Below, one piece after another: positions 24,084 through 32,721 of a stretch of 64,000 bases of DNA. A model generated the notes under the pieces. It did no database searches. It worked only from the letters and a program-made list of their open reading frames with translations, and had not been told where the DNA came from. Each line of letters opens with the position of its first letter. Positions within the stretch are counted from its first letter, which is position 1. A program made the position numbers and the translations under genes. Source of the stretch: Kineosporia mesophila (lineage in GTDB: Bacteria; Actinomycetota; Actinomycetes; Actinomycetales; Kineosporiaceae); contig NZ_JAJOMA010000001.1 in NCBI RefSeq assembly GCF_021129235.1, positions 744,001-808,000 on the forward strand. Reading direction: 5' to 3'.

Positions 24084-24338
24084 TCAACCCTTGCCGGCCT
24101 CCAGCACCGCCACCACTGCGTCCAGCTGTTCGTCGATTCCCTCAGTGGCCTGTGTAATTGCCTCGAGCCCTTGCTTGGCCTGGCTGAACAACTCGACGAT
24201 GCCCTCCACTCCCAGAGCTTCGCCAGCCGCAGCACCCTCCTCGATCTCGGAGATTGCGGCCTGCAACTGCCCAAGGGCGCTGTTGAAGTGCTGCCGGACT
24301 GCGTCTACCGCCTGAATGCTGTCGTCGAGCTTGCTCAC
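24084..24338 (-). CDS. DUF6244-like small helical protein (first gene of cassette)
   Basis: An 84-residue, almost entirely helical and acidic protein: KLDDSIQAVDAVRQHFNSAL, then GQLQAAISEIEEGAAAGEAL and QATEGIDEQLDAVVAVLEAG. This resembles DUF6244/WXG100-like helical hairpins of actinomycetes; the assignment is tentative. GTG 24338 is favoured over 24353 because GAGAGG lies 4-5 bases upstream. It heads the three-gene unit. No second copy of this gene is visible next to the decayed duplicate. Confidence 0.6.
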   Translation of the reverse strand: MSKLDDSIQAVDAVRQHFNSALGQLQAAISEIEEGAAAGEALGVEGIVELFSQAKQGLEAITQATEGIDEQLDAVVAVLEAGKG

Positions 24339-24577
24339 GTTGCCTCTCCCCACGTCGGCCCACCGGCAAAACTACCGAAAGGTCATCATTCGACACTATG
24401 GGTTGGGCGTCATTCGCTACGAGATCGGATTTTCCGTTGTCAGCGACGTTGGCGGCACCTTTGGGCAGCGCGACATCTCCTGGAGGGCGGAGTGTCCGGG
24501 GCACCTCGTTTAAGCCGTGCCGATCTGTTGGCGACCCGACAGATCGAAGCTCAACGACGTCCAAAAGCAGGTGAAGT

Positions 24578-25276
24578 TCAGCCCGCCTGGCTGCGCAACT
24601 GGGCGGCACGCATCAGCAGATCGCTGACGGTGCGATCGCTGTCCGCAGCGTGGGGGAACGCTGTGCTGTTCTCGGCGGCGGCCGCGATTAGATACGGATC
24701 GAGGTTGAGGAATCCGGCGACGGTCTGCGACGGGTCGGACAGGTGCGCCAGGCTTGCGGGCGCCGGGGGTTCCAGTTCGTCGTCATCGAGCAACCCGCTG
24801 TCGGCCGCCAGCAGCCAGCCCAGGTACAGCAGCCGTAGTCGCCCTCCATAACCTCTGAGCGGACGGGCGCCATGATGCTGAGCTGGCCCTCGCCTTCGTA
24901 CTGGTCTTCCCGCTCGGCATCGTCGTCGAAGTTCTCGGCCGAGTAGGTCAGGCCGACGAGGGTGTAGCTCGCTTTGGTTCAGGCTTTGATGTCATCGAAG
25001 TAGCAGTACTGTTCGGTTGTTTCGAGGCTTAGTAGCTTCTTGGGGAAACGGAGTATCAGTTGCCGGGTGCCCCAGTTGGCGGTGTAGAGGAACGCGTCGA
25101 AGTACTTCTCGACCATCTGCCGGGGGTCTGCCTTGAGATCGGCCCCAGTCGTAGGCATTGACGCAACCGCTGGACGTAATCGTCGCTCGCATCGAGATCT
25201 CCCGCAGTGCAGCCTGTTCTGCCGACGTCAAGGGTTAGTCGATCGCTACGAAGTCGTAGTACTGGTATGTGCTCAC
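24578..25276 (-). pseudogene. Inactivated gene of a conserved actinomycete family
   Basis: A continuous protein can be followed through several breaks. GTG 25276 starts VSTYQYYDFVAID, then TAA, then LTSAEQAALREISMRATITS and AYDWG. After a frameshift come DPRQMVEKYFDAFLYTANWG and TRQLILRFPKKLLSLETTEQ, ending in a TGA near 24979. Two more shifts give SYTLVGLTYSAENFDDDAER, GEGQLSIMAPVR and RLRLLYLGWLLAADSGLLDD. It matches from memory a widespread Streptomyces family of unknown function (start MSTYQYYEF, end EPPVPAGL). At least one stop and two frameshifts make it non-functional unless the assembly is wrong here. Confidence 0.65.
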
Positions 25277-25474
25277 GCCTGCCCGTTCGGATTCTCGATG
25301 GCTTCTTCAGCTGCGGTTGGGCGGCAGGCTACCGAACTAGCCGCGGGCGTCGAGAGTTTTGACAAATGTGGGATACCGGTGGTGGCTGTGCAAGATTGGT
25401 CAGGTAGCCATGAATGCTCTCTCCCAATGGTTATCCAGGGGTGACAGCGGGGAGCGGGGCGGAGATACTGAAGG

Positions 25475-25818
25475 GTGTCTGAGCTTGGTACCGCCCTGCG
25501 CCGGGTATGGATCGTGACCGGCATCGGACTGGTTGTGCAGCTGCTTGTCGCGGCTCTCGCCTGGTCTCACCTTCCTGACGGTGGCATCGTTGTCCACTAC
25601 AAGGCGGATGGGCCTGACCGCTGGGCCGGCCGCACCGAGGCTGTGCTGACCGGGCCCATTCTTCTGCTCGGGATCACGGTGCTCGTCAGCGTGCTGCTAT
25701 GGCTGTTCGAGCGGCGTCCCGGCTCAGGCAGGACTTCGCCCGTCTCCCGGTGGTCTGGATCAGTCTCACCGTCATGATGACTTGTATCGAGCTGGTCATC
25801 ATCGGGAACGCGCTCTGA
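25475..25818 (+). pseudogene. DUF1648-like membrane protein with a frameshift
   Basis: GTG 25475 begins a protein with a first membrane helix, the DUF1648 signature LPDGGIVVHYKADGPDRWAG and a second helix (LTGPILLLGITVLVSVLLWL). At about 25713 the annotated frame turns into low-complexity RRPGSGRTSP, but the +1 frame continues as RLRQDFARLPVVWISLTVMM and TCIELVIIGNAL, clearly the third helix, ending at 25818. One inserted or deleted base explains this. It could be a sequencing error or a recent mutation. Confidence 0.7.
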
Positions 25819-25847
25819 GGGCGTAGGCGAGAGGGCTCCTCCCCGCA

Positions 25848-27416
25848 TCAGAAGGGCGGTTCTCCGAAACGCACCTCGGGTTCGGCGGGCACGGTGCGGT
25901 TGCCCGGGTCGACCCGTCGCAGTTCGCTCTGCCACTCCTCCTCACGGATCCGGTCACGGGTTGCGCGGTCAGGGACGCCGGGCATGGATGGCGGCTCCTC
26001 GACGTGATGCTGGCCCAGCCGGCTCTTCCACTCGATGCTGCCGGTCGGGTACGGCTCGTCGGGGCGGGTGAGGCGCATCTTCCAGCCTCCGTGCGTCTTG
26101 AGGCGGTGGTGGAAGCGGCACAACGGCACCAAGTTACAGGGGCACGATTCGCCGCCCTCGGCGAACGGGATCGCGTGGTCGATGTCGCACTGCACGGCGT
26201 CGCGACTGCAACCCGGGTGCACGCAGTGCTGGAACCGGCCGAGTACCTGGTCGATGACCTTCTGGCGGGGCTTGTAGCGTGTCGAGGGTTCGGTGCAGCT
26301 CGCCTGATCGCCGGGACCGTGCTGGGGTGTGCCGACCGGGATGACGGTGACCTGGCCTGCCTGGCGGGCGATCTCGCGCGCCAGGTCGGCCGGGACGGCG
26401 CCGAAGCGTTGCAGGTCTCCCGGTAGGTCGTCGGTGCCGAGCAGAGTGTCGGCGCTGATGGTGACGACCAGATGCGGCTTTCGGCCCTGCTGGCGGGGAG
26501 TGTGCGGAGTCTGCCACCAGCCCAGGATGCAACCCTCGGTGAAGGGCGCGGCCTGGCGGCTGAAGGCGTCGCTCGTGGATCGGGGTTCCGAGAGGTAGGG
26601 GAGCGGGTTCTGGTCGTGGACGGCCTGGAACAGGGCCACCAAGGCGTCTGCCCGGCGTTCCTGATGGCTTCGTGCGTCGGGAACACCGGCTCGCTGCAAG
26701 GCGTCACGGCAACTGTCGGCCAGGGCGTCGAGCATGGAGTTGATGAGCATGACCTTGTCGGCACGCAGCTTGACGGTCAGCCCACCCATGCCGTCGGCCA
26801 GCGGGTATGCGTAGACGCAGCTCTCTTTCACCGCCTCCTCGTAGCGATTGCGGGCGGCGTTGAGATCGACCTTCTGGATCTCCCGCTTGGCGGCATCGAT
26901 GGCCTGGCGCTGATTCTTGCCCGGCAGCTGCTGGGCCAGGGCCTTCTGCACGGCTTCCCAGGCCGGGCTGCCGGGCTTCAGACGGTTACGCATCTGCGTG
27001 TTCACCGAAACCGCAGCGCGCCAGTCGAACTTCCCGTCGTACACAAGCCGCCAGATGGCCGGCAGGTCTTGGCAGATCTCGATCGAGTTGACGACCTGGT
27101 GCGTGGCGACACCCCGCGTAATATTTAGCGCCAGGCAGCTTTCGGCAGCGACCGCATCGATACCGTCGATCGGGTCGAACGTTGCACCGGGCGGGACGGT
27201 CTGGGCCTGCGCCGCCAAGGCCGCGGCCCGGGCCAGGGATTGAGCCTGGACGGCGTCGAGGTACCGCTTCACGCGCTCGGCTGCGGTGGTCGCGCCCAGG
27301 CAATGCTTCTCGGAAGATGATGTCCAGGAGAATTTTTCAACTTCCTGGAAGAGGTCGAGAGGTGGCATGGCCGCCAGGTTCACCTGGGGCCAGACTGATA
27401 ACACGCTCTTCTGCAT
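25848..27416 (-). CDS. HNH endonuclease with DUF222 (13E12 repeat family)
   Basis: A 522-residue protein of the actinobacterial 13E12-repeat family. DUF222 covers about residues 40-330 (AERVKRYLDAVQAQSLARAA, RNRYEEAVKESCVYAYPLAD). The C-terminal HNH domain reads CVHPGCSRDAVQCDIDHAIP, then CNLVPLCRFHHRLKTHGGWK, with intact D-H, N and H-H residues and zinc cysteines. These proteins occur in many copies in actinomycete genomes and have been linked to mobile elements, though their role is uncertain. The start at 27416 is plausible. It is the last gene before the high-GC background resumes fully. Confidence 0.9.
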   Translation of the reverse strand: MQKSVLSVWPQVNLAAMPPLDLFQEVEKFSWTSSSEKHCLGATTAAERVKRYLDAVQAQSLARAAALAAQAQTVPPGATFDPIDGIDAVAAESCLALNITRGVATHQVVNSIEICQDLPAIWRLVYDGKFDWRAAVSVNTQMRNRLKPGSPAWEAVQKALAQQLPGKNQRQAIDAAKREIQKVDLNAARNRYEEAVKESCVYAYPLADGMGGLTVKLRADKVMLINSMLDALADSCRDALQRAGVPDARSHQERRADALVALFQAVHDQNPLPYLSEPRSTSDAFSRQAAPFTEGCILGWWQTPHTPRQQGRKPHLVVTISADTLLGTDDLPGDLQRFGAVPADLAREIARQAGQVTVIPVGTPQHGPGDQASCTEPSTRYKPRQKVIDQVLGRFQHCVHPGCSRDAVQCDIDHAIPFAEGGESCPCNLVPLCRFHHRLKTHGGWKMRLTRPDEPYPTGSIEWKSRLGQHHVEEPPSMPGVPDRATRDRIREEEWQSELRRVDPGNRTVPAEPEVRFGEPPF

Positions 27417-27569
27417 GACCGCGCCCCCGCACCGTCGGTTCGAACATTTGTCCGAATGCTACGGCATGTGGGCGTGGTTTCATACTCCGAGGCCGTCCGG
27501 TCGGAGAGCGATAATTGCATCGCTGGATGTCGTGAAAAACCGCCACCAGAAACGTGTCACCATGGATCC

Positions 27570-28325
27570 ATGAGTGATGACGCCTTCGTGTATCGGATCG
27601 CAGATCAGCTCGTGGTTCTGCCGGGGGTCGAGGCGGTGACGCTCGGCGGCTCGCGCGCCCAGGGCACGGCCCGTCCTGACAGCGACTGGGATCTGGGCAT
27701 CTACTACCGAGGTCGGTTCGATCCTCAGGGGCTGCGTGATATTGGCTGGGAGGGTGAGGCTTCCGAGGTCGGTGGCTGGGGCGGTGGGGTCTTCAACGGT
27801 GGCGTCTGGCTGCGCATCGAGGGCCGGCGGGTCGACATTCATTACCGCGAACTGGAAGTCGTGGAGGCCCAGCTGGCCCGGGCGCAGCGCGGCGAGTTCG
27901 ACATTGAGCCACTCATGTTCCACCTCGCCGGAATCCCGACGTATCTGGTCGTGGCCGAGTTGGCGATCAACAAGGTGTTACGTGGCAGCCTGCCCGAGGT
28001 CGCGGTCTACCCCGAGGCTCTGCGCCACGCGGCCCGGGGCACGTGGTGCAGCCGTGCCGATATGCATCTGGACTATGCCGAGAACAACCACGCCGCACAG
28101 GGCCGCACCGTCCAGGCCCTCGGCCTCATTGCCGTGGCGCTCACCGAATACGCCCATGCAATAGCGGCTTCCAAGGGGCAGTGGGTGACCAACGAGAAAC
28201 GGATCCTGGCCGACCTGCATGAGGTCGACCGGCTCGTGGAAGAAGGCGGAGACCCGGCAGGCCTCATCCAAGCCGTGCGCGCACTGTCGGCGATCCAGGA
28301 GATCAAGGCTCAACAACGTCCATAA
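27570..28325 (+). CDS. Nucleotidyltransferase-domain protein
   Basis: A 251-residue protein of the minimal nucleotidyltransferase superfamily: TLGGSRAQGTARPDSDWDLG contains the hG(G/S)-x9-13-Dh[DE]h core, and the third acidic residue is in RRVDIHYREL. The C-terminal helical part (SRADMHLDYAENNHAAQGRT) resembles HEPN/KNTase-type domains. Possible roles range from antibiotic adenylylation to tRNA or protein AMPylation. ATG 27570 (MSDDAFVYRIADQL) is chosen; the longer frame upstream is unlike coding sequence. No partner toxin gene is visible. Confidence 0.82.
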   Translation: MSDDAFVYRIADQLVVLPGVEAVTLGGSRAQGTARPDSDWDLGIYYRGRFDPQGLRDIGWEGEASEVGGWGGGVFNGGVWLRIEGRRVDIHYRELEVVEAQLARAQRGEFDIEPLMFHLAGIPTYLVVAELAINKVLRGSLPEVAVYPEALRHAARGTWCSRADMHLDYAENNHAAQGRTVQALGLIAVALTEYAHAIAASKGQWVTNEKRILADLHEVDRLVEEGGDPAGLIQAVRALSAIQEIKAQQRP

Positions 28326-28380
28326 ACATGGTCGGCCAGACCCGAACAACCACGAGCCGGCGGGTCATCGAACCCTGGGC

Positions 28381-28414
28381 CGGCTCTGAGCGGGGCCGGC
28401 CCCGCTCAGAGCCG
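28381..28414. terminator. 34-base perfect palindrome, bidirectional terminator
   Basis: Both arms are perfect: CGGCTCTGAGCGGGGCC followed directly by its reverse complement, with no loop spacer. It lies between the ends of the nucleotidyltransferase gene (+) and the patatin gene (-), the position of a shared terminator. Confidence 0.7.
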
Positions 28415-28468
28415 CCGAAGGGTCGGCCAAAGAGGCTCCGGTCGGTGAAGCGCACCGGAATCAGCGGC

Positions 28469-29353
28469 TCAATGCGTGGTCACCGGCCGGTACTCCTCCT
28501 GGAGCATCGCCACCATGTCGGCTCGCCCCAGCTCGGCCGTGTGCCGCAGCACGCCCGAGTCGGTCTTGGTCCGGTCGACCGGAATGGCTTCCGGCGCAAC
28601 GGTCCACGTCGAGCGCCACGCCAGCGACTTCTCGACCTTCAGCCGGGCGAGCAACTGGGCGTACGGCTCGCTGGGCCGGCTGATGTTCTCCTTCACGAAC
28701 GGTGCCTGACCCCGGGCCAGCAGTACGCCCAGCTTGCGCATGAGGGTGCTCAGGTCGTTCTGCTGGAAGTCGAACGACCTGGTCATGACCACGAGGGCTC
28801 GGGTGGCCCCGGCGGCGAAGGCCTGATCGACGGGGACGGGGGCGACGATGCCACCGTCGATGTAGCGGCGGTTCCCGACGAGGACTCGCTTGTTGTAGAG
28901 AGCGGGCAGGGCGGCGGTGGCCCGCAACACCTCGTGCAGATCGTGTCCGTCGTCCGTGTTCACGACATGGGCCTCACCGGTCTCGGCGTCGGTGAGCACG
29001 ATGTGCAGATCGGCGGAAGCTGCCTTCAGGGCCTCGAAGTCCAGGGGCATCCGGGTACGCATCACGTCGTCGATCAGGTAGTCGACGTCCACCACCCGCC
29101 ACAGCCGACGGGTGTTGATGAACCGTTTGGTGCACAGGTGATCAAGGTAGATGTGCAGGCCGTCATTGGCTTGCCCGGCAAGAAAATACGCACTGTTGAT
29201 CGCCCCGGCACTGCTGCCGACGACCACCGAGAACGCATCCCGCAGACCCGCGTCCTCAAGCGCCGCCAGTGCACCGATCGAGTAGATCCCGCGCATTCCA
29301 CCGCCTTGAACCACCAGGGCCGGCTTGTGGGTCGGGTCTTCCTCGCGAGTCAT
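28469..29353 (-). CDS. Patatin-like phospholipase
   Basis: A 294-residue patatin-like lipid acyl hydrolase. The oxyanion hole is QGGGMRGIYSIGALAALEDA, the nucleophile elbow GSSAG in VVVGSSAGAINSAYF, and the catalytic aspartate lies in RRYIDGGIVAPVPVD, giving a complete Ser-Asp dyad. ATG 29353 is preferred because the 21 codons upstream (to 29416) have A/T-rich third positions unlike the gene. No convincing Shine-Dalgarno exists for either. AAGATG-T-CATCTT at 29407-29419 is a short palindrome in the promoter. The substrate is unknown, and there is no neighbouring CBASS cyclase despite the nucleotidyltransferase nearby. Confidence 0.88.
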   Translation of the reverse strand: MTREEDPTHKPALVVQGGGMRGIYSIGALAALEDAGLRDAFSVVVGSSAGAINSAYFLAGQANDGLHIYLDHLCTKRFINTRRLWRVVDVDYLIDDVMRTRMPLDFEALKAASADLHIVLTDAETGEAHVVNTDDGHDLHEVLRATAALPALYNKRVLVGNRRYIDGGIVAPVPVDQAFAAGATRALVVMTRSFDFQQNDLSTLMRKLGVLLARGQAPFVKENISRPSEPYAQLLARLKVEKSLAWRSTWTVAPEAIPVDRTKTDSGVLRHTAELGRADMVAMLQEEYRPVTTH

Positions 29354-29487
29354 GAGGGTCAGATGTTCGCCGAGTTTCAAAAGACCCCTCAGAAAGATGA
29401 CATTGAAAGATGTCATCTTAGGTGTGAATCGGGGTTACTGACGTGATCTTGCCTGTCCGTGGGTACGGGGCGGGCGCACGTGCGGAT

Positions 29488-30108
29488 TCACTGGTTGAGC
29501 AGTAGCGGCGGCAGGGTCTCGTTCAGCCACTTCTCCGACGTGTCCAGGCTCCAGCCGAGATCGTCAGTGCGGATGAAATATGCTGTGTTGCAGAGATTTA
29601 GCCAAAGAATATCGGTGGCCTGAGGAATCGTGACGCGCAGGGCGCCGAGCCCGTCCAGGCGCCGCGCCGTGAGTTCCAGGCCTCCGCGCAGGGAACGATG
29701 GGCGATCTCCAGGCTGTCGCGCACCGACGGCTCCTGGGGCGCAGCGGCGACGACCTGTCGCATCAGGGGCGACCAGGTCTCGAAGATCATCCTGGTTGAA
29801 CGGATCAGGAACGTCAGCAGTTCCAGCGGGTCCGTAGCGGTCTGGATCCGGGCCAGGATCTCGGTGACGTCCTCGGTGGCGACGCCGGCCTCCATCAGCG
29901 TGCGCAGAATCCCGCTCTTGCCTCCGCCGACCGCGTAGACCGTCGCCGGCGCGACCCGGGCCGTCCGGGCGATCTCCTCGACCTTGGTGGCGAAGTAGCC
30001 CTGTTCGGCGAACAGCGTGCGCCCGGCCTCGAGGATCGCCTGCTTCGTCTGCTCGGCGTACTCCGCCCGCCTTCCCGCGCCGTTCGCCGGGCGTTGTTCC
30101 TTGGCCAC
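29488..30108 (-). CDS. TetR/AcrR-family regulator
   Basis: A 206-residue TetR protein. The DNA-binding domain covers AEYAEQTKQAILEAGRTLFA and VEEIARTARVAPATVYAVGG. The C-terminal domain carries TFLIRSTRMIFETWSPLMRQ and a terminal LNLCNTAYFIRTDDLGW, typical of macrolide- or glycopeptide-type TetR_C domains. The start is GTG. It is divergent from the glycosyltransferase gene, whose promoter carries a GTTGA/TCAAC inverted repeat, so repression of that gene is likely. Confidence 0.9.
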   Translation of the reverse strand: MAKEQRPANGAGRRAEYAEQTKQAILEAGRTLFAEQGYFATKVEEIARTARVAPATVYAVGGGKSGILRTLMEAGVATEDVTEILARIQTATDPLELLTFLIRSTRMIFETWSPLMRQVVAAAPQEPSVRDSLEIAHRSLRGGLELTARRLDGLGALRVTIPQATDILWLNLCNTAYFIRTDDLGWSLDTSEKWLNETLPPLLLNQ

Positions 30109-30180
30109 CCGGTGATCTTAGGTGGACCCGCTCGGGCGGGTCGACCTGGGCGTTTTAGGAAGTACCGAAGTTTGGCTAGA

Positions 30181-30196
30181 GTTGACTCTGATCAAC
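30181..30196. promoter_or_regulatory. Inverted repeat in TetR/glycosyltransferase divergent promoter
   Basis: GTTGA-CTCTGA-TCAAC, a 5-base inverted repeat 33 bases upstream of the glycosyltransferase ATG and 73 bases from the TetR start. GTTGAC can also serve as a -35 box, so a repressor bound here would block the polymerase. Confidence 0.45.
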
Positions 30197-30228
30197 AGAA
30201 TCAGTTCCAGAGACCGGAGTTTGCTCCC

Positions 30229-31374
30229 ATGCGCATTCTGATCAGCAGCTGCCCCGCCTACGGGCACCTGCTCCCGATGCTTCCTCTGGCCCGCGCGGCC
30301 CAGCGGGCCGGTCACGACGTGGCCCTGATGACCCATCCGTCGGTGGCCGCGCAGGCGCCGTCCCTGCCCTTGCTGGCGGCCGGTCCGTCCATCGAGGAGA
30401 ACCTGGCCGAGGTGTTCAGCCGGTCCGGCCGGGACGTGCGCGACGTGTCCCTGGACGAGGACGCCGACACCGCGAGCACCCCGATCGACTTCTTCGTGGA
30501 CGCGCGGATGGATCTCGGCGCCGCCCAGGCCCTGGCCGTCGTGAAGGACTTCGCCCCTGACCTGGTCGTCGCCGACATGGCCGACCATCTCGGTCCGCTC
30601 GCCGCCGCCGCGATCGGTGTTCCCTGGGCGGTCCACGGCGGGAGCCTGCCGCTGTACCCCGGGCTCGCCGTCCGGATCGAGGAGGCTGCGGTGAAGCGCT
30701 ACGCCCAGGAGGGAGTGGTGCGCACGCAGCCGCTGGCCTACCTGGACCCCTGGCCCCAGGTGCTGCTGGACGCAGCTGACCACTACCCGGTCGAGCGCAT
30801 CGCGGTGCAGGCCGAGCCGCATGCGGGGGAGGGGCCGACGTGGCAGCGCCCGGCGTTCTCCGGGAGGGAGGACCGGCCGACGGTGTTGCTCACGCTCGGC
30901 ACCGTCGTGGAGGATCCGCAGGCGCTCGGCGCGGCACTCGACTCGCTGCTGGAGTACGACGTCAACGTCGTGGTCGCACCGCACACCCCCGGTGACCTCG
31001 GCGACCGGGTGCTCGCTGAGGACCGCGTCCGTGTCGCCGGGTTCGTGCCCATGCGCGATCTGCTCGACAGCGGGATCGATGTGGTGGTCAGTGCGGCCGG
31101 GGCCGGCACAGTGCTCTCGTCCCTGGCGGTGGGCGTCCCGATGGTGCTGCTGCCCTTCGGCCTGGACAAGCCGATGAACGCCGCCCGGGTGGCATCGGTG
31201 GGTGCCGGGAAGGTGGTGTCGTCGCCGGGTGATGTCGGTGCGGCGGTCGAAAAGGTACTCGGGGAGACCTCTTTCGAATCGGCTGCGGCGGGTGTGGCGG
31301 AGGCTGTCCGGGCGGGGAACACAGCCGATGAGGCTCTGTCGCTACTTCTCGCCCGGGCTGCCTCTGTCTCGTAA
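30229..31374 (+). CDS. MGT/UGT-family glycosyltransferase (GT1)
   Basis: A 381-residue GT-B fold enzyme. The N-terminal acceptor domain begins MRILISSCPAYGHLLPMLPL, with the catalytic-histidine type GH. The C-terminal nucleotide-sugar domain has TVLLTLGTVVEDPQALGAAL, RVRVAGFVPMRDLLDSGIDV and VVSAAGAGTVLSSLAVGVPM followed by LLPFGLDKPMNA, the GT1 donor motif. Such enzymes glycosylate small molecules, often to inactivate macrolides or finish natural products. The ATG has GGAG 9 bases upstream. Control by the divergent TetR suggests a xenobiotic-inactivation role (inference). Confidence 0.9.
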   Translation: MRILISSCPAYGHLLPMLPLARAAQRAGHDVALMTHPSVAAQAPSLPLLAAGPSIEENLAEVFSRSGRDVRDVSLDEDADTASTPIDFFVDARMDLGAAQALAVVKDFAPDLVVADMADHLGPLAAAAIGVPWAVHGGSLPLYPGLAVRIEEAAVKRYAQEGVVRTQPLAYLDPWPQVLLDAADHYPVERIAVQAEPHAGEGPTWQRPAFSGREDRPTVLLTLGTVVEDPQALGAALDSLLEYDVNVVVAPHTPGDLGDRVLAEDRVRVAGFVPMRDLLDSGIDVVVSAAGAGTVLSSLAVGVPMVLLPFGLDKPMNAARVASVGAGKVVSSPGDVGAAVEKVLGETSFESAAAGVAEAVRAGNTADEALSLLLARAASVS

Positions 31375-31421
31375 TTCAAGACGCCCTTCTCGGAATGCGA
31401 ACACCCGGGTTAGCGTCGGAC

Positions 31422-32234
31422 ATGACTCCTCGAGCCACCTACACCCATGGGCATGCCGAGAGCGTGCTCCGGTCGCACCGCAGTCGCACGGTGGAGAACT
31501 CCGCCGGCTATCTGGTGCCGCATCTTCGGGCCGGTCAGACGGTGCTCGACATCGGCAGCGGGCCCGGCACGATCACGGTCGATCTCGCGCAGCGGGTCGC
31601 CCCCGGCCGGCTGACAGCGGTCGAGAGAACTGAAGACGCACTGGCTCACACGCGCGCGGAGGTCCAGCGAAGCGGTGGTGGCCCGATGGATCTGGTGGTC
31701 GGGGACGTGCACGATCTCCCGCTCCCGTCCGGCTCCTTCGACGTGGTGCACGCCCACCAGGTTCTGCAGCACGTGGGCGACCCGGTGCAGGCGCTGCGCG
31801 AGATGATCCGCGTCTGCCGGCCGGGTGGGGTCGTCGCGGTGCGTGACGCCGATTACAGCGGCTTCATCTGGTATCCGGAGCTCCCGGGACTCGACCGATG
31901 GCGGACGATGTACCTCACCACTGCGCGTGCCAACGGCGGCGAACCCGACGCCGGGCGGCACCTTCTCGCCTGGGCGCACGCGGCGGGGGCCACGAATGTC
32001 ACGGTGTCTTCGTCGAACTGGTGTTACGCCGAGCCCGCGACCCGTGACTGGTGGGGCGGGATGTGGGCCGACCGCATCACCGGTTCGGCCATCACCGAGC
32101 AGCTGCTGGCCGGTGGGCACGCCTCGGCGAACGATCTCGAGACGGTCGCCGAGGCCTGGCGGGAATGGGCGGCCCACGAGGACGGCTGGATCAGCATCCC
32201 GCACGGTGAGCTACTGATCCGCGTTCCGGCGTGA
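31422..32234 (+). CDS. Class I SAM-dependent methyltransferase
   Basis: A 270-residue methyltransferase of the UbiE/COQ5-like type. Motif I is VLDIGSGPGTITVDLAQRVA, followed by LTAVERTEDALAH (post I), VVGDVHDLPLPSGSFDVVHA (motif II) and CRPGGVVAVRDADY (motif III). A TTAGCGT-type -10 ends close to the ATG, suggesting a leaderless transcript. ATG 31422 (MTPRATYTHGHAESV) is preferred to 31395. The substrate is unknown. Confidence 0.9.
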   Translation: MTPRATYTHGHAESVLRSHRSRTVENSAGYLVPHLRAGQTVLDIGSGPGTITVDLAQRVAPGRLTAVERTEDALAHTRAEVQRSGGGPMDLVVGDVHDLPLPSGSFDVVHAHQVLQHVGDPVQALREMIRVCRPGGVVAVRDADYSGFIWYPELPGLDRWRTMYLTTARANGGEPDAGRHLLAWAHAAGATNVTVSSSNWCYAEPATRDWWGGMWADRITGSAITEQLLAGGHASANDLETVAEAWREWAAHEDGWISIPHGELLIRVPA

Positions 32235-32274
32235 AAACCCTCACCCGGGGCGGTCCGTCGGCCGATGGAGGTGG

Positions 32275-32670
32275 ATGACCGATCATCAGCAGCGAAAGCG
32301 CCTGATCCTCGTGGCAGTCGGTGCGGTCGCGATCAGCTCGCTGATGGCCGGCCCGGCGTCCGCCGCTCCGCCGGACGGTTTCATCGGCCGGGCACCCCGT
32401 ACCGCCCAGGACGTGGAACGGATGGAGGTCATCTACCGGGGCCGGTCGTACACCTGGGCCCAGATCTACGACCTCCAGGATGCGACCCACCCGATGTTCA
32501 CCGTGGAGGAACCGGTCAGCTACGGCCAGGGCCGGGCCTATGCCTTCGACTCCGAGGCCGAGGTCCGGGCCTGGACGTGTGCCCATGTCGCGGGTCTGGC
32601 GCAGCGGCCGGTCTGCCGGGCCGTATCCGGTGACAGGGCCGCCTCCGGTGGGAGGGCGGCAAACGGGTGA
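32275..32670 (+). CDS. Small secreted protein of unknown function
   Basis: A 131-residue exported protein: KRLILVAVGAVAISSLMAGP with cleavage after ASA is a standard signal peptide. The mature part (VERMEVIYRGRSYTWAQIYD, then YGQGRAYAFDSEAEVRAWTC) has two cysteines and ends in an alanine/glycine-rich tail. GGAGG precedes the ATG. I do not recognise the family. Confidence 0.68.
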   Translation: MTDHQQRKRLILVAVGAVAISSLMAGPASAAPPDGFIGRAPRTAQDVERMEVIYRGRSYTWAQIYDLQDATHPMFTVEEPVSYGQGRAYAFDSEAEVRAWTCAHVAGLAQRPVCRAVSGDRAASGGRAANG

Positions 32671-32721
32671 ACCGCCCGGGGCACGGGGCCGGGTGGTGAA
32701 AGAGCGGGTTACCGTGCCCGG

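Noticed and set aside
27570-29353. CBASS (nucleotidyltransferase plus patatin effector)
   Set aside because: The genes converge rather than form an operon, and the nucleotidyltransferase lacks CD-NTase length and features; proximity alone is not evidence.
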